Shown: positions 9,610-19,185, counted from the stretch's first letter. The stretch: 64,000 nucleotides of DNA from a marine bacterium B5-7 (GCA_021604525.1 BQJD01000005.1:96322-160321); one strand, 5' to 3'. The notes: generated by a model from the letters alone, not told the origin. Translations and numbers: made by a program.

Positions 9610-11001
9610 TCAACTACCCGTCTTCGGACGACCCAATACCACCGAGGATAAACCGTAGTAACGTGCAAAGCAGGTATTGGCGAAATGCTTTGGATTACGA
9701 GTGATGTCACGCGCAAATCGACGTCCGAGATTGACTTCGCCACCGCGTGTATTAACCCGCTTGCTAAAGTAAAGCGCAGAGATCGTCAAGTCACCTTCAC
9801 CTCGTTCAAGTGCCTCGGCAATTCGCTGCTGGCGGGCCAGATCCTGATCGTGAATTTGCTGATATCCGATGAACACATTACGCGCATCGAACACAAGAAC
9901 AGTCAGTACCAGTGCGCAGGCGGTGATCAAGATGCGTCTCGTAAAAGTCGCAACACGCAGACCATCATAAGTAAACAGGTTGGACGGGAATAGCGCCATT
10001 GCTGCGACGATAAAAAAGAACTGGCTTGGAAATGCGACTCGCCCATTGAACACCATAACCGGCGCACCCAGCGTCGCGTAGGCGCACAGCACACCGGTGG
10101 CAATAAAAGCAGCGAAGATTACCAGCCGATCAATGATGTCAGCCGGTCGTGTCAATATGGCAATGACCAGAAAAACGATGATCGTAATCAGAACAAGCGT
10201 GTCGAAGTGATACAACAAGTGAGTCGTAACGCCGAAAAGCTTGTTTAACATCGGCTCCTGACGGCCAACCACTTCGATTCGGGCATAGTTGCCAGGCGCA
10301 ATAATGAGCACAGCCGTCCCGACCACCCAGGATAGATAGCCCGCTTTTGCCCATAACGGCCAACGACCGCCACGTATGAAATGGACCCCGATAAACAGTA
10401 GTGCACCGACCACTGCCACCGCAACCGAGATGTGTTCAAGCCACATACCGCCAAGGAAACACAGCAAGACGTAGCCGATCATTTTGAATCGACCAATCGA
10501 ACTGGAATTTAAATCAAGCGAACAACGAACCAGGGGCAACAGGCAAACACATGCTAACGCGACACCCCAAAGATACTGAACCGAACCCGTCTTCCATAGT
10601 ATCGCCTCACCGAACACCCGCGTGGCGAACCATAGTAAAGCACTAAATATGATCACCCATACGAGGTTACCCATGAGTGAACGGGCACCAAGCCGGACCA
10701 GTAAAAACCCGCCGAGTAACGTGTATATAACGCCGTTTAATATGGCAAGGATTACGACTCCACTACCGTTGCCCGAGAAAAACAGGTAGTTGGCAAACAT
10801 CACCGGGTAACGGCCGGACCAGCGCATATATTGCTTGGCCGCTGCCTTAAATGCTCTCATCAGGCTGAAATCATGATATGCCCGACATAAGTCGTCAGCG
10901 AAAAGTGGAATCAGATAATTGACGACACCGATGTATGCGGCAAAAATCGCCAGCAGAATCAGCGCCGGGACATATGCCCTTGAAGAAATATTTTTGTGCA
11001 T
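9610..11001 (-). CDS. DUF6056-like polytopic membrane protein
   Basis: Protein of 463 residues with about 11 membrane helices and a short soluble C-terminus. The N-terminal extracytoplasmic loop has the family pattern LFADDLCRAYHDFS, then RWSGRYP, resembling the acidic-pair and W-GR motifs of GT-C-like DUF6056 proteins linked to surface glycan work. It ends two bases from the convergent STT3-like gene, which suggests a joint role in glycan decoration, although they are not co-transcribed. The family call rests on pattern memory and is moderate. Confidence 0.65.
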   Translation of the reverse strand: MHKNISSRAYVPALILLAIFAAYIGVVNYLIPLFADDLCRAYHDFSLMRAFKAAAKQYMRWSGRYPVMFANYLFFSGNGSGVVILAILNGVIYTLLGGFLLVRLGARSLMGNLVWVIIFSALLWFATRVFGEAILWKTGSVQYLWGVALACVCLLPLVRCSLDLNSSSIGRFKMIGYVLLCFLGGMWLEHISVAVAVVGALLFIGVHFIRGGRWPLWAKAGYLSWVVGTAVLIIAPGNYARIEVVGRQEPMLNKLFGVTTHLLYHFDTLVLITIIVFLVIAILTRPADIIDRLVIFAAFIATGVLCAYATLGAPVMVFNGRVAFPSQFFFIVAAMALFPSNLFTYDGLRVATFTRRILITACALVLTVLVFDARNVFIGYQQIHDQDLARQQRIAEALERGEGDLTISALYFSKRVNTRGGEVNLGRRFARDITRNPKHFANTCFARYYGLSSVVLGRPKTGS

Positions 11002-11164
11002 GGTTATCGTTATAGCGGATGTCCGATATCAGGCATTCGTGAATCTGTTTGATTCTAGCAATTCAATGTTGCCAGCGAACTCGACTACAAACAACATAAC
11101 ATCGATAATCCCATTCAACCTGATTGAAACGGTATATACCCCTACTGGTAAGGACTCAAGCCTG

Positions 11165-11983
11165 ATGAATAATACTGAATCTAAAACGACTGAGCCCAAT
11201 GGTATTGTTTCCGAAAGAATGGATATTGGAGTCATCGGCACTGGTGAATTTGCAAGCTACCTCATCGATGGTTTCATGCGTGATAAAGCTGACACAAGCA
11301 TTATTGTTTCACCACGGGGGCGCGAACATTCTGCGCAACTGGCGAAACGCTACGGTGTTCGTATTGCACGAGACAATGCCGAGGTGGTCGCCTGCGCTGA
11401 TATGGTACTGATCGCAACCCGTCCGGCGCAGTTAATCGAGGCTATTGCAAATGTGCCATGGCGAGCCGGGCAGCTTGCAATTTCTGTCGCAGCCGGCATC
11501 TCGCACAAGGAATTATCCGCTCAGGTTGCACCGGCGGATGCAGTTTTGTGCATGCCAACCAACAGCGCGATGATTGGCGCCAGTATCCTGCCGATGTACC
11601 CGGCCCATCATAAAGCCGGTCAATTACTCAAGGCATTGGGTGAACCGGTGGTTATGCCGAATGAATCTGCATTTGAGGCCAGCGCAGTACTTGGCGCCCA
11701 TTACGGCTTCGTCCTGGCGCTGCTTTCAACTACCTGTGACTGGCTTACCCAACACGGCATCGCCACTAAAGAGGCACGATTATTGAGCTCCCGCCTGTTT
11801 GAGTCGGTTGGAAAAATCAGTGCTCATCGAAGTGAGAAAGGCCTGCAAGAACTGGTCGGCGAACTTCGTCTTCCTGGAGGCATAACCGAATTCGGCCTGG
11901 TTGCCCTCGCTGAAAAACAAACATACGACAGTTTTAGCGAGGTTTTAACCGGTGTTCTTAACCGCCTGAACCAACGGTACTGA
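11165..11983 (+). CDS. Pyrroline-5-carboxylate reductase family protein
   Basis: NAD(P)-dependent reductase of the ProC fold, 272 residues. The Rossmann start MDIGVIGTGEFASYLIDGF, the MPTNSAMIGASI segment (ProC has MPNTPA) and the C-terminal LRLPGGITEFGLVALAE (ProC has SPGGTTEAG) are clear. The start is taken at ATG 11165 with AAGGA ten bases upstream; ATG 11219, directly at the Rossmann strand, is the alternative. The longer open frame overlaps the divergent gene's start and is unlikely. The motifs differ from housekeeping ProC and no proline genes adjoin it, so the substrate may be another cyclic imine. Confidence 0.8.
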   Translation: MNNTESKTTEPNGIVSERMDIGVIGTGEFASYLIDGFMRDKADTSIIVSPRGREHSAQLAKRYGVRIARDNAEVVACADMVLIATRPAQLIEAIANVPWRAGQLAISVAAGISHKELSAQVAPADAVLCMPTNSAMIGASILPMYPAHHKAGQLLKALGEPVVMPNESAFEASAVLGAHYGFVLALLSTTCDWLTQHGIATKEARLLSSRLFESVGKISAHRSEKGLQELVGELRLPGGITEFGLVALAEKQTYDSFSEVLTGVLNRLNQRY

Positions 11984-11992
11984 GATTCTGAC

Positions 11993-12059
11993 GCCTCTGC
12001 CGCCGGCACAACGTTGCTATTATCAAAAGAATACATAGAACGCTTCTGACGGCAGAGGC
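11993..12059. terminator. Long-loop inverted repeat between convergent genes
   Basis: Perfect 10-bp arms GCCTCTGCCG (11993-12002) and CGGCAGAGGC (12050-12059) with a 47-base loop, between two convergent genes. It may act as a two-way terminator, but the long loop and absence of a T tract leave this open. Confidence 0.4.
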
Positions 12060-12083
12060 TATTTGGTTAGAGGGACGTATAAG

Positions 12084-12485
12084 CTAGTTGGTTAATTTTA
12101 CGCCGCTACCATTCGCTTTTATGTATCCCCATGTCGTTAAACCGACACCGTTTTTATACGTCACATCGATAACAGCATCTGCACCGATTGTTCGCGCCTT
12201 ATCCATCAACGCCGCATTGGCTTGTTCCCTGGTAGGGTTTTTGTGGAAAGCCGTTAACTTTTTTACAGTTACTTCAATGGGTCCGACTTCGGTATAAGTC
12301 CTGCCCGGCAGGGAATCTTCCGAGATTATCACCGTTGACTCAGGAGAAAATTCAGTTGTGGAATTTGAGGTCGCATCGACTGTTGGCTCCGAATCCACGT
12401 TCGAACTGACCCGATAAGAAGCACAGCCGGTTGTCGTTACCAGGCTTGCAATAATCAGCAGTAAACCAACATTTTTAATCTTCAT
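12084..12485 (-). CDS. Small predicted lipoprotein
   Basis: Protein of 133 residues with a lipoprotein signal (MKIKNVGLLLIIASLVTTTGC, lipobox TTGC), so probably anchored to the outer membrane. The mature part begins with a Ser/Thr-rich linker and ends in a small domain with TYTEVGPIEVTVKKL and IGADAVIDVTYKNG, a pattern shared with YbjQ-like and related envelope-stress domains. ATG 12485 is chosen because AAGGA lies ten bases upstream; the GTG three codons earlier is too close to that site. Single gene, function unknown. Confidence 0.7.
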   Translation of the reverse strand: MKIKNVGLLLIIASLVTTTGCASYRVSSNVDSEPTVDATSNSTTEFSPESTVIISEDSLPGRTYTEVGPIEVTVKKLTAFHKNPTREQANAALMDKARTIGADAVIDVTYKNGVGLTTWGYIKANGSGVKLTN

Positions 12486-12788
12486 AAAATTCACATCCTT
12501 GAATGTATTAGCAGGTTATCAGTCAAAAACAATCAACCGCACTGCGCATTTCCGCGCGTCGCGGCGCGCGAACAATAACAAAACAGTCACGTAAAAGACA
12601 TACCGGTTCCTGACCGAAATTATTTGATAGTCATTTACACCAATTCGTCCATGACTCTCCATTAGCAGCCAGTCAATGTGAGTGCTGACTTGCCTTTATG
12701 GTTAACTCTTGAAAAAATCAATTTGACTCAATTTGTTAAGGAATATTATTCATTTACGACAGGATGGATAAAAGGAGATACGCAAGAG

Positions 12789-13418
12789 ATGAATGATTAC
12801 AGTGAGCAGCCTGTCCTGATCGAGACAACCAGTCTCAAATCATATTTTCACGATTCCATTTCCACCATCCTCGATAAAAATGAGAGTGATGTCGGCGACG
12901 ATACCCGCGCCTACCTCATCAACCTGCTTCAACATTTCAGCCGTTCTGATCGATTTTTCGAATGGTTTGAACAACGCACCACATTGCGACCGCTGGCCTT
13001 GTTGTACGGCGAAGCGGTACAGGCTCGAAATGTTAGCGAAAGACGTGCCATGTTACGACGTCTCGGTGACGTGGCATTATTTGTTGCCGGGATTTTTCGA
13101 CCAAGCCTGGAGCGCAAGGTTGTTGGCGTCGATTACTACATCAATATGGGTGGCGGCGCTTATGATTCCCTGTCTGACAGTCTCGCCCACACCGGCAAAA
13201 GCTCGCTCAATTGGCAAACATTTAAGGAACTCGCCGGTAACTTTGAAACGATTGTTGACGTTCTTGACGAATTCGCAGAATCATCAGGCCTGCGCGGTTA
13301 TCCAACATCGACGGTGGGAACCATTCTTCGGGACAACAACATTGAGTTAAAAGAGAACCTCAAGGAGGCAGATAATTTTTCTGATGGCTGTCTGGCAAAA
13401 CCAGCTACGCGTCATTGA
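12789..13418 (+). CDS. Conserved protein of unknown function, first of a pair
   Basis: Cytoplasmic protein of 209 residues with no named domain I recognise. The core is helical, with a strongly patterned segment RPLALLYGEAVQA, then RRLGDVALFVAGIF, then VDYYINMGGGAYDSLS. The start is ATG 12789, preceded by AAAAGGAGA about 11 bases away; the open frame before it lacks a ribosome-binding site. The next gene begins before or just after this stop (ATG 13384 or 13420), so the two are translationally coupled. I recall similar paired genes in other gammaproteobacteria. Confidence 0.75.
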   Translation: MNDYSEQPVLIETTSLKSYFHDSISTILDKNESDVGDDTRAYLINLLQHFSRSDRFFEWFEQRTTLRPLALLYGEAVQARNVSERRAMLRRLGDVALFVAGIFRPSLERKVVGVDYYINMGGGAYDSLSDSLAHTGKSSLNWQTFKELAGNFETIVDVLDEFAESSGLRGYPTSTVGTILRDNNIELKENLKEADNFSDGCLAKPATRH

Positions 13419-14088
13419 CATGCCACTATCGACGATCCAGCATCAAATTCAATCACTTTATGATCTTCGCCTGAGTCATCAGGTTGAGGATTTTCTGATT
13501 ACAGATCGACACTTTCTGTCGAATATAGCCAGCGATGACAACCAGAGACAGACCCCTGAGAAACTGGTCTTCTGTGAGCAGGATGACGAGTTACTGGTGT
13601 CTTTATATCTGGCCGAAGAAGCATTGGATCAGCTTAGCTCAAATGACCCGTACGATCACCTGCACGGCGGCAATATTGATATTTTTTGCACGGTACTGGA
13701 GGGAGTCAGCCATTTTGTCTACCTGATTTACAATGCGACTCACGACAGGCCCGTCAGCCGACTTGAACTCGAAGTACAGGCGGAAGTAGACAAGTATTTT
13801 TTGGTCAGCCGTTTGTGTGACAGCCAGGGAATGCGCATCGACCGTCGGCGGTTATCGGCCTGGCTGTTTGACTACTGTCGATTCGACCCGGCATTAAAAC
13901 CGGATGAGCGAGCCCGCTACGAGTTCGCTAATCGAATCGCCAGAGCTTTTTGCAAGCGCGTTCGAAACACGCCGGATCTCGACCATCGTCCCGATTCAGT
14001 CGTTAGCGAACTACGTCGGTTTTACCGAATGCGGCATCATGAGAAGTTCGACAGCGCACTGGGCGATCGGCCCATGCGTGCGCCATAG
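13384..14088 (+). CDS. Conserved protein of unknown function, second of a pair
   Basis: Cytoplasmic helical protein of 234 residues (222 if the ATG at 13420 is used). Recognisable conserved blocks are YDLRLSHQVEDFLITD near the N-terminus, LVSLYLAEEALDQL, FCTVLEGVSHFVYL and LELEVQAEVDKYF, with no catalytic motif evident. It overlaps the upstream member of the pair by 35 bases at the first ATG, an arrangement typical of proteins made in fixed ratio. Function unknown; a joint complex with the upstream product is inferred from the coupling. Confidence 0.75.
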   Translation: MAVWQNQLRVIDMPLSTIQHQIQSLYDLRLSHQVEDFLITDRHFLSNIASDDNQRQTPEKLVFCEQDDELLVSLYLAEEALDQLSSNDPYDHLHGGNIDIFCTVLEGVSHFVYLIYNATHDRPVSRLELEVQAEVDKYFLVSRLCDSQGMRIDRRRLSAWLFDYCRFDPALKPDERARYEFANRIARAFCKRVRNTPDLDHRPDSVVSELRRFYRMRHHEKFDSALGDRPMRAP

Positions 14089-14110
14089 TCTTCGGTGATA
14101 ATCCCCGACA

Positions 14111-14707
14111 TCAACCAAACGTCATGATATGTCGGCAGCGTGGGTAATTCATGCATCCCCAGAATTCACCTTGACCGGGCTTTGAGCCGGCTTTCCTGCG
14201 CAAAACCATTTTTATACCGCAAGTCGGACAGGTCGGCGTGGTGTAGTCCGCGTCAGTGGCAACGTCTATCATCGCAGTACGCATCTGCAGATCGAAAGTA
14301 TTTACCCGCGAACACAATAATTCACCGTCCACCACGGCAATTCGGTGACGCTCTGCAAATCGAGCGGCACGGGTAGTAAATCCGCAGACGGAAAAAACCA
14401 TACCCTCGATGACGCGTCGCTTCTCCATCGTTTTGACGAATGCCGAGATGTAGCTTCCATCCACTGGTTCACCGGTAGCGACACAGCCCGACACACTGAA
14501 CAATCTGGATGACCCACTGGATAATATATTGATGCCAACCGCATCGACGCGGGGAAACCGTTCCTCCATCACCTCGTGGCCGAGACATCGCAGGTATTCT
14601 GCACAGACAATCTCAAATCGGCGCCACTCCATGGCACGAAGCAACCCGTAGTTGAAACTAACCACTTCCGAGCGCGGAATCACAGCGTGACATCCATTAA
14701 GGAACAA
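14111..14707 (-). CDS. Mrr-like nuclease-fold protein with topoisomerase-type zinc finger
   Basis: Protein of 198 residues. The N-terminal part (MEWRRFEIVCAEYLRCLGH, then VEGISFKT-like positions VDAVGINIL and a C-terminal helix region FTTRAARFAERHRIAVVDG) fits the restriction-endonuclease-like fold of Mrr proteins. The C-terminus is a four-cysteine zinc ribbon, CPTCGIKMVLRRKAG then FWGCMNYPRCR, as in topoisomerase I tails. The canonical D-x(n)-QxK active site is degenerate: the position usually QAK/QCK reads SVSGCVATG, so nuclease activity is doubtful. It is a single gene, convergent with the unknown pair. Confidence 0.7.
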   Translation of the reverse strand: MFLNGCHAVIPRSEVVSFNYGLLRAMEWRRFEIVCAEYLRCLGHEVMEERFPRVDAVGINILSSGSSRLFSVSGCVATGEPVDGSYISAFVKTMEKRRVIEGMVFSVCGFTTRAARFAERHRIAVVDGELLCSRVNTFDLQMRTAMIDVATDADYTTPTCPTCGIKMVLRRKAGSKPGQGEFWGCMNYPRCRHIMTFG

Positions 14708-14878
14708 TGCCTTGCAATTCTGAGAGGAAAACTTTCGACTGCAGCTATATTAATCACAGCACCCCTTACGTGACTGTCAATTTTTTGATTGCTACTTATT
14801 AGTCACCGCGGCTAGGATAACGCATGAACGCGTGACCTGCCATCACGGTCGTCACCCTCGGCGAACTCCTGGCACAAC

Positions 14879-14912
14879 TGTGATAGTGGCTGCTAAAGCT
14901 GCCACTATCACA
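14879..14912. promoter_or_regulatory. 12-bp perfect inverted repeat upstream of sdaA
   Basis: Arms TGTGATAGTGGC (14879-14890) and GCCACTATCACA (14901-14912) with a 10-base loop, ending 17 bases before the sdaA start. On RNA it forms a stable hairpin close to the translation start; as DNA it could be an operator. No poly-T follows. Confidence 0.55.
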
Positions 14913-14929
14913 TCCAAGCGGACTTTTAT

Positions 14930-16333
14930 ATGTCATCAACCAGTGTATTCGAATTATTCAAAATTGGTATCGGTCCATCAAGTTCCCATACGGTGGGTCC
15001 CATGGTCGCTGCGAAGCGATTCGCGACCCAGCTTCAATCAGCCGAATTGCTCGAATCTCTTGGCTATGTACGCTGTGAACTGTTTGGTTCGCTTGGCGCC
15101 ACCGGTCGTGGCCACGGCAGCGATAAGGCGGTTATCCTGGGTCTTATGGGCGAGGATCCGAAAACCACAGACACACGACTGGCCGATGAACGCGTCGAGA
15201 CCATTCTGCGGCAGGAGTCACTAAGTATTCTCGGCTTGAAGTCAGTACCGTTTCGTGATCGTGAACACTTGCAAATGCACAAGCGACGCTCGCTGCCCTA
15301 TCACCCTAACGGTATGCGTTTTACGGCCATGGCGGATGACGATACGGTGTTGCTTGAGCGTTACTACTATTCGGTGGGCGGCGGATTCGTCGTCAATGAA
15401 AAAGCCGTTGCAGGAGATGACCCACTCAAGGAGGACACGATCGAATTACCACATCCGTTCAACAGCGCCGTACAGCTTCTGGACATATGCGCAACACAAG
15501 GAATGGCCATCAGCGACGTGGTGATGGAAAACGAAAAGCGACGTTCATCGGACAAGGACATCAGGGGCGATCTGCTCGAGATATTTGAGGTTATGCGCCA
15601 ATGCGTCGATAACGGTTCCACCACCGGTGGCTTGTTGCCGGGTGGACTGAAGGTCAAGCGACGCGCCCAGGAAGCACGACGGCGACTGGAGGAAGCTTCC
15701 GGTCAAAAGTCGTCACCGCTTTCCATTATGGATTGGGTGAACATGTATGCGCTGGCCATCAACGAGGAGAATGCCGCAGGCGGCCGCGTGGTCACTGCAC
15801 CCACTAACGGCGCGGCCGGAATCGTCCCGGCGGTATTGCTGTACTACTTCAACCATTGTGACAACGCCAATGAGGATGGTGTCGTTCGCTTCCTGCTTAC
15901 AGCCGGCGCCATTGGCATGCTGTTCAAAATGAATGCCTCGATCTCAGGTGCCGAGGTAGGCTGTCAGGGTGAGGTGGGTTCCGCCTGCTCGATGGCAGCG
16001 GCAGGGTTGACCGAGGTCCTCGGGGGCACCCCGAACCAGGTTGAAAATGCTGCCGAGATTGGCATCGAGCATAACCTGGGGCTCACCTGCGACCCGATTG
16101 GCGGACTGGTGCAAATACCGTGTATTGAACGCAACGCAATGGCATCCATAAAAGCCATCAATGCGGCACATCTGGCGCTTGGCGGGGATGGCACCCATTA
16201 TGTCTCGCTGGATAAGGCGATTAAAACCATGCGCGATACCGGTCGGGACATGAAAGTAAAGTACAAGGAAACATCACGCGGTGGACTTGCAGTCAATGTG
16301 GTCGATGTTCCCGTCAATATTGTTGAATGTTGA
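14930..16333 (+). CDS. sdaA: L-serine ammonia-lyase (single-chain, iron-sulfur)
   Basis: Deaminates L-serine to pyruvate and ammonia, a cytoplasmic [4Fe-4S] enzyme. The 467 residues hold both the beta-type N-terminal domain ([16 protein letters not shown]) and the alpha-type catalytic domain, the single-chain form. Three cluster cysteines are seen with the correct spacing: Cys345 ([10 protein letters not shown]), Cys387 and Cys398 ([12 protein letters not shown]). The [12 protein letters not shown] segment is also typical. The ribosome-binding site is weak. The gene stands alone, flanked by inverted repeats before and after it. Confidence 0.96.
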   Translation: MSSTSVFELFKIGIGPSSSHTVGPMVAAKRFATQLQSAELLESLGYVRCELFGSLGATGRGHGSDKAVILGLMGEDPKTTDTRLADERVETILRQESLSILGLKSVPFRDREHLQMHKRRSLPYHPNGMRFTAMADDDTVLLERYYYSVGGGFVVNEKAVAGDDPLKEDTIELPHPFNSAVQLLDICATQGMAISDVVMENEKRRSSDKDIRGDLLEIFEVMRQCVDNGSTTGGLLPGGLKVKRRAQEARRRLEEASGQKSSPLSIMDWVNMYALAINEENAAGGRVVTAPTNGAAGIVPAVLLYYFNHCDNANEDGVVRFLLTAGAIGMLFKMNASISGAEVGCQGEVGSACSMAAAGLTEVLGGTPNQVENAAEIGIEHNLGLTCDPIGGLVQIPCIERNAMASIKAINAAHLALGGDGTHYVSLDKAIKTMRDTGRDMKVKYKETSRGGLAVNVVDVPVNIVEC

Positions 16334-16334
16334 T

Positions 16335-16379
16335 AAGCTTGATGCGGATTGTCAGTGAGGACGATTCCGCGTCAAGCTT
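16335..16379. terminator. Long inverted repeat after sdaA
   Basis: Arms AAGCTTGATGCGGA (16335-16348) and TCCGCGTCAAGCTT (16366-16379) pair at 13 of 14 positions with one G-U, loop 17 bases, immediately after the sdaA stop. It is a likely transcript-end structure, although no T tract follows. Confidence 0.55.
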
Positions 16380-16453
16380 AGTGCAACTATCATAAGTGTC
16401 ATCTTGAACCAGTATTGAAGTCAGAACGCTATTAAAGTAGTCCATCGAAATTC

Positions 16454-17824
16454 ATGAGATTCTGGCATGTTCTGCTGCTTGACAAAGTTCGCTCCAGTTA
16501 CTGGTTTGCGACCAGTGCAGTTGTGCTCGGCGCAGTCATTCTTGTCATCCTGATTCAGTATATCGACGGGTTGATGGATGTCAGTCAATTTTGGCTGTTG
16601 GGCTGGATGGACAACATCGGCCCAGATGGCGCACGTGCCGTACTTTCAACCATCGCCGGATCAACCATTACCGTGACCGGCGTTATTTTCTCCATCACAA
16701 TCGTCGCATTGACCATGGCCTCCAGCCAGTTTGGGCCGCGATTGCTCAGCAGCTTCATGAAGTCGGGATACACACAGTGGGCGCTTGGTACCTTTATCGG
16801 CTGCTTTATCTACTGCCTGCTGGTACTTGTTCGAATCCCTGAAGCCAGTAGCGGTATACCTGTACCCTACCTGTCGGTGTTGATTGGTGTTGCCCTTGGT
16901 ATTTTCAGCTTCATGGTATTGATTTACTACATTCACCACACCGCTACGATGATGCGCGCACCGGTGATCATCGAAACCGTCGGCAATGAAGCGATAGCCA
17001 CGTTCCAGAGAGTCTTTCCTTGCAGTGATGACACAGGAAACCTGGATAGCGAACAATCTGCGGAATTTTCAGGCGATACAACCAACTACAAAACATCTGT
17101 TGTGATACGGGCGGTGAACGGTGGTTACATCCAGACACTGGAAATCAAGACGCTTATCGAGATAGCGCAAGAATTCGATGGTTTGATAGAGATGGATGTC
17201 CGGCCGGGTCAGCATCTTATCCCAAACCAGCAAATAGCATACGTATTTTGCGACCGAATAATCGACACTGACGAACTATCTCAAGATGTACTCGGTACCC
17301 TGGTGTTGGGCGCGGAACGAACGTCTGCTCAGGACGCCGAGTTCGCACTCGACCAACTGGTGGAAATCGCTGTCCGTAGCCTTTCTCCCGGTATTAACGA
17401 TCCATTCACGGCGATCCAATGTATTGATCGAATTGAAATCATTCTTGCCACTTTAAGCGAACGCACGCTTAACCACCCAATTCAGTGTGATGATCTCGGT
17501 ACACCGAGGGTTCTGCTTAAAATTCTTACCTATGAAGGCATAGTCAACACCGCCTTTAACGCCATACGCCAGAACAGTCTCAACCAGCCTCCGGTGCTTA
17601 TCCGGCTAATTGATGTAATCGGCTCTCTTGTCGAACTTACTACCGATTACGACATGCGTGAGGCGCTGTTAAATCAGGCATGGTTGATCTACGACTGCGC
17701 TGTTAACCGATTCGTCAGTGATTCTGATAGACAGGAATTCGAGCAACGCTGCGTCTACTTCGGGATCATATCCCCCGATGAGGCATTGACCCCCCCGGAA
17801 AAGTTGACAGCCGACATAATTTGA
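16454..17824 (+). CDS. DUF2254 family membrane protein
   Basis: Inner-membrane protein of 456 residues. Four helices in the first 170 residues enclose the family core RAVLSTIAGSTITVTGVIFSITIVALTMASSQFGPR, here noted by its key parts STIAGSTITVTG and SSQFGPRLL. A soluble domain follows with GGYIQTLE, VRPGQHLI and SPGINDPFTA, all typical of DUF2254. Its function is unknown. It lies upstream of a Crp/Fnr regulator and three small envelope or helical proteins. Confidence 0.88.
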   Translation: MRFWHVLLLDKVRSSYWFATSAVVLGAVILVILIQYIDGLMDVSQFWLLGWMDNIGPDGARAVLSTIAGSTITVTGVIFSITIVALTMASSQFGPRLLSSFMKSGYTQWALGTFIGCFIYCLLVLVRIPEASSGIPVPYLSVLIGVALGIFSFMVLIYYIHHTATMMRAPVIIETVGNEAIATFQRVFPCSDDTGNLDSEQSAEFSGDTTNYKTSVVIRAVNGGYIQTLEIKTLIEIAQEFDGLIEMDVRPGQHLIPNQQIAYVFCDRIIDTDELSQDVLGTLVLGAERTSAQDAEFALDQLVEIAVRSLSPGINDPFTAIQCIDRIEIILATLSERTLNHPIQCDDLGTPRVLLKILTYEGIVNTAFNAIRQNSLNQPPVLIRLIDVIGSLVELTTDYDMREALLNQAWLIYDCAVNRFVSDSDRQEFEQRCVYFGIISPDEALTPPEKLTADII

Positions 17825-17890
17825 TGATGGCTGAAACCGACAATTTGATCATGATAGGTGGGGAATATCATCTTGCTAAAGGTTACAGTT

Positions 17891-18649
17891 ATGACTACTT
17901 GTCTGCATACTCGACTTGATTCTCTAAATTTTCTCGATGAGGACGATTTCGCACTCCTGGATCGACTACTTGAACGACGCGACAAGGCAACACCCGGTGA
18001 GCTGGTGGTTGTCGAGATGCAGAAGGTGACTCAAACGCGGCTCATCATTGATGGCTGGGCTTATCGATACCGAAGTCTGGCCAATGGCACGCGACAAATA
18101 TTAAATTTCCTGATTCCTGGCGACATCATCAGCTTCTACGCGATGATGCTGCCTCTGTCGGACTGCGGTGTTGAGGCCATGACACCCATGGAATTTGCAC
18201 ATTTCCCTGTCACAGATCTTGTCGAAACCTTGTCAGGTTCAGCACATCTTGTGTTGGCTCTGAGTTGGATTGCCGGTCAATCAGAACGCATGCTTGACGA
18301 ACAAATCACCCGAATCGGGCGTCGAAACTCCAAGTCACGACTGGCCCATATTCTGGTCGAGCTACATGTCAGATTACGCAACTCAGGATTTGATAAGGAT
18401 CAGGCATGCTTGTTACCGCTTACTCAGGCTGTCCTGTCTGATGCGCTCGGCATGAGTGCGGTTCATGCCAATCGTTCATTTCGTGCCTTGGTCAAGGATG
18501 GCCTCATCGCACGTGAAAAATCAGATATCCGCTTGATGGATGTGACTCAACTTTCACGCGTCGCGGATTTCGATCATGCCTACCTTGAACAAACGGAAGT
18601 TCCTGCGACCACACTGAACGCAATTGAACCTAAATTGGTTCCGACCTGA
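17891..18649 (+). CDS. Crp/Fnr family transcriptional regulator
   Basis: Regulator of 252 residues with an N-terminal cyclic-nucleotide-binding-like beta roll (residues about 20-110, including GTRQILNFLIPGDIISFY) and a C-terminal winged helix (PLTQAVLSDALGMSAVHANRSFRALVKDGLI). There is no FNR-type N-terminal cysteine cluster and no obvious cAMP-binding RxS pair, so the signal is unknown. The start is ATG 17891 with AAAGG eight bases upstream; an ATG 33 bases earlier lacks a site. It sits 66 bp after DUF2254 and just ahead of three small genes that it may control. Confidence 0.88.
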   Translation: MTTCLHTRLDSLNFLDEDDFALLDRLLERRDKATPGELVVVEMQKVTQTRLIIDGWAYRYRSLANGTRQILNFLIPGDIISFYAMMLPLSDCGVEAMTPMEFAHFPVTDLVETLSGSAHLVLALSWIAGQSERMLDEQITRIGRRNSKSRLAHILVELHVRLRNSGFDKDQACLLPLTQAVLSDALGMSAVHANRSFRALVKDGLIAREKSDIRLMDVTQLSRVADFDHAYLEQTEVPATTLNAIEPKLVPT

Positions 18650-18838
18650 CAGTTCTGGTCACCGCAAGTCCAATAATTTGTCAGAGTTACCAAGAATTAA
18701 TTTCAATCTAATACCTTTAAGTCAGCATTTTTTGACGTAAAGAATTCCACTCAGTTATCTTTTTAACAATTGTTATAGCGTATTCTGTTTACGACGCGTA
18801 GCCTTATCTGCAAATCAATATCAGTGAGGTTCTAAATC

Positions 18839-19126
18839 ATGAGTTCAAAAGATGCCTATCAACAAAAACTCCAGGCACAGCTCGAAGAGTGGGACGCCAA
18901 GGTTGATCAACTTAAAGCAAAGGCCAAACAGGCAAGCGCTGATGCCCGTATTGAATACGAAGATCAACTTGGGGACTTGAGTGCCAGGCAACAAGCCGCT
19001 CGAGAAAAGCTGAATGAGCTGAAAGCCGCAAGCGATGATGCTTGGGAAGATATGCGTAGTGGAGTGGAAGCCGCCTGGAAACGCCTGGGCGATTCTGTTC
19101 AATCCGCCTATTCAAGATTTATGTAA
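18839..19126 (+). CDS. Small coiled-coil protein
   Basis: Charged helical protein of 95 residues, without signal peptide. It shows heptad-like spacing over most of its length (LQAQLEEWDAKVDQLKAK, then RQQAAREKLNELKA) and ends in WKRLGDSVQSAYSRF. It resembles the short coiled-coil proteins found in bacterial stress operons. First of three small genes on this strand; a 190-bp leader before it is AT-rich and probably holds a promoter. No function can be assigned. Confidence 0.75.
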   Translation: MSSKDAYQQKLQAQLEEWDAKVDQLKAKAKQASADARIEYEDQLGDLSARQQAAREKLNELKAASDDAWEDMRSGVEAAWKRLGDSVQSAYSRFM

Positions 19127-19185
19127 GTTACCAGGTAATTTAAATATAACAACTTGAGCAACCACTCACGTGAAAGGAAAACTTA

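Noticed and set aside
16825..16845. tRNA-like TTCGAATCCC stretch
   Set aside because: Lies inside the DUF2254 coding sequence, with no cloverleaf arms around it.
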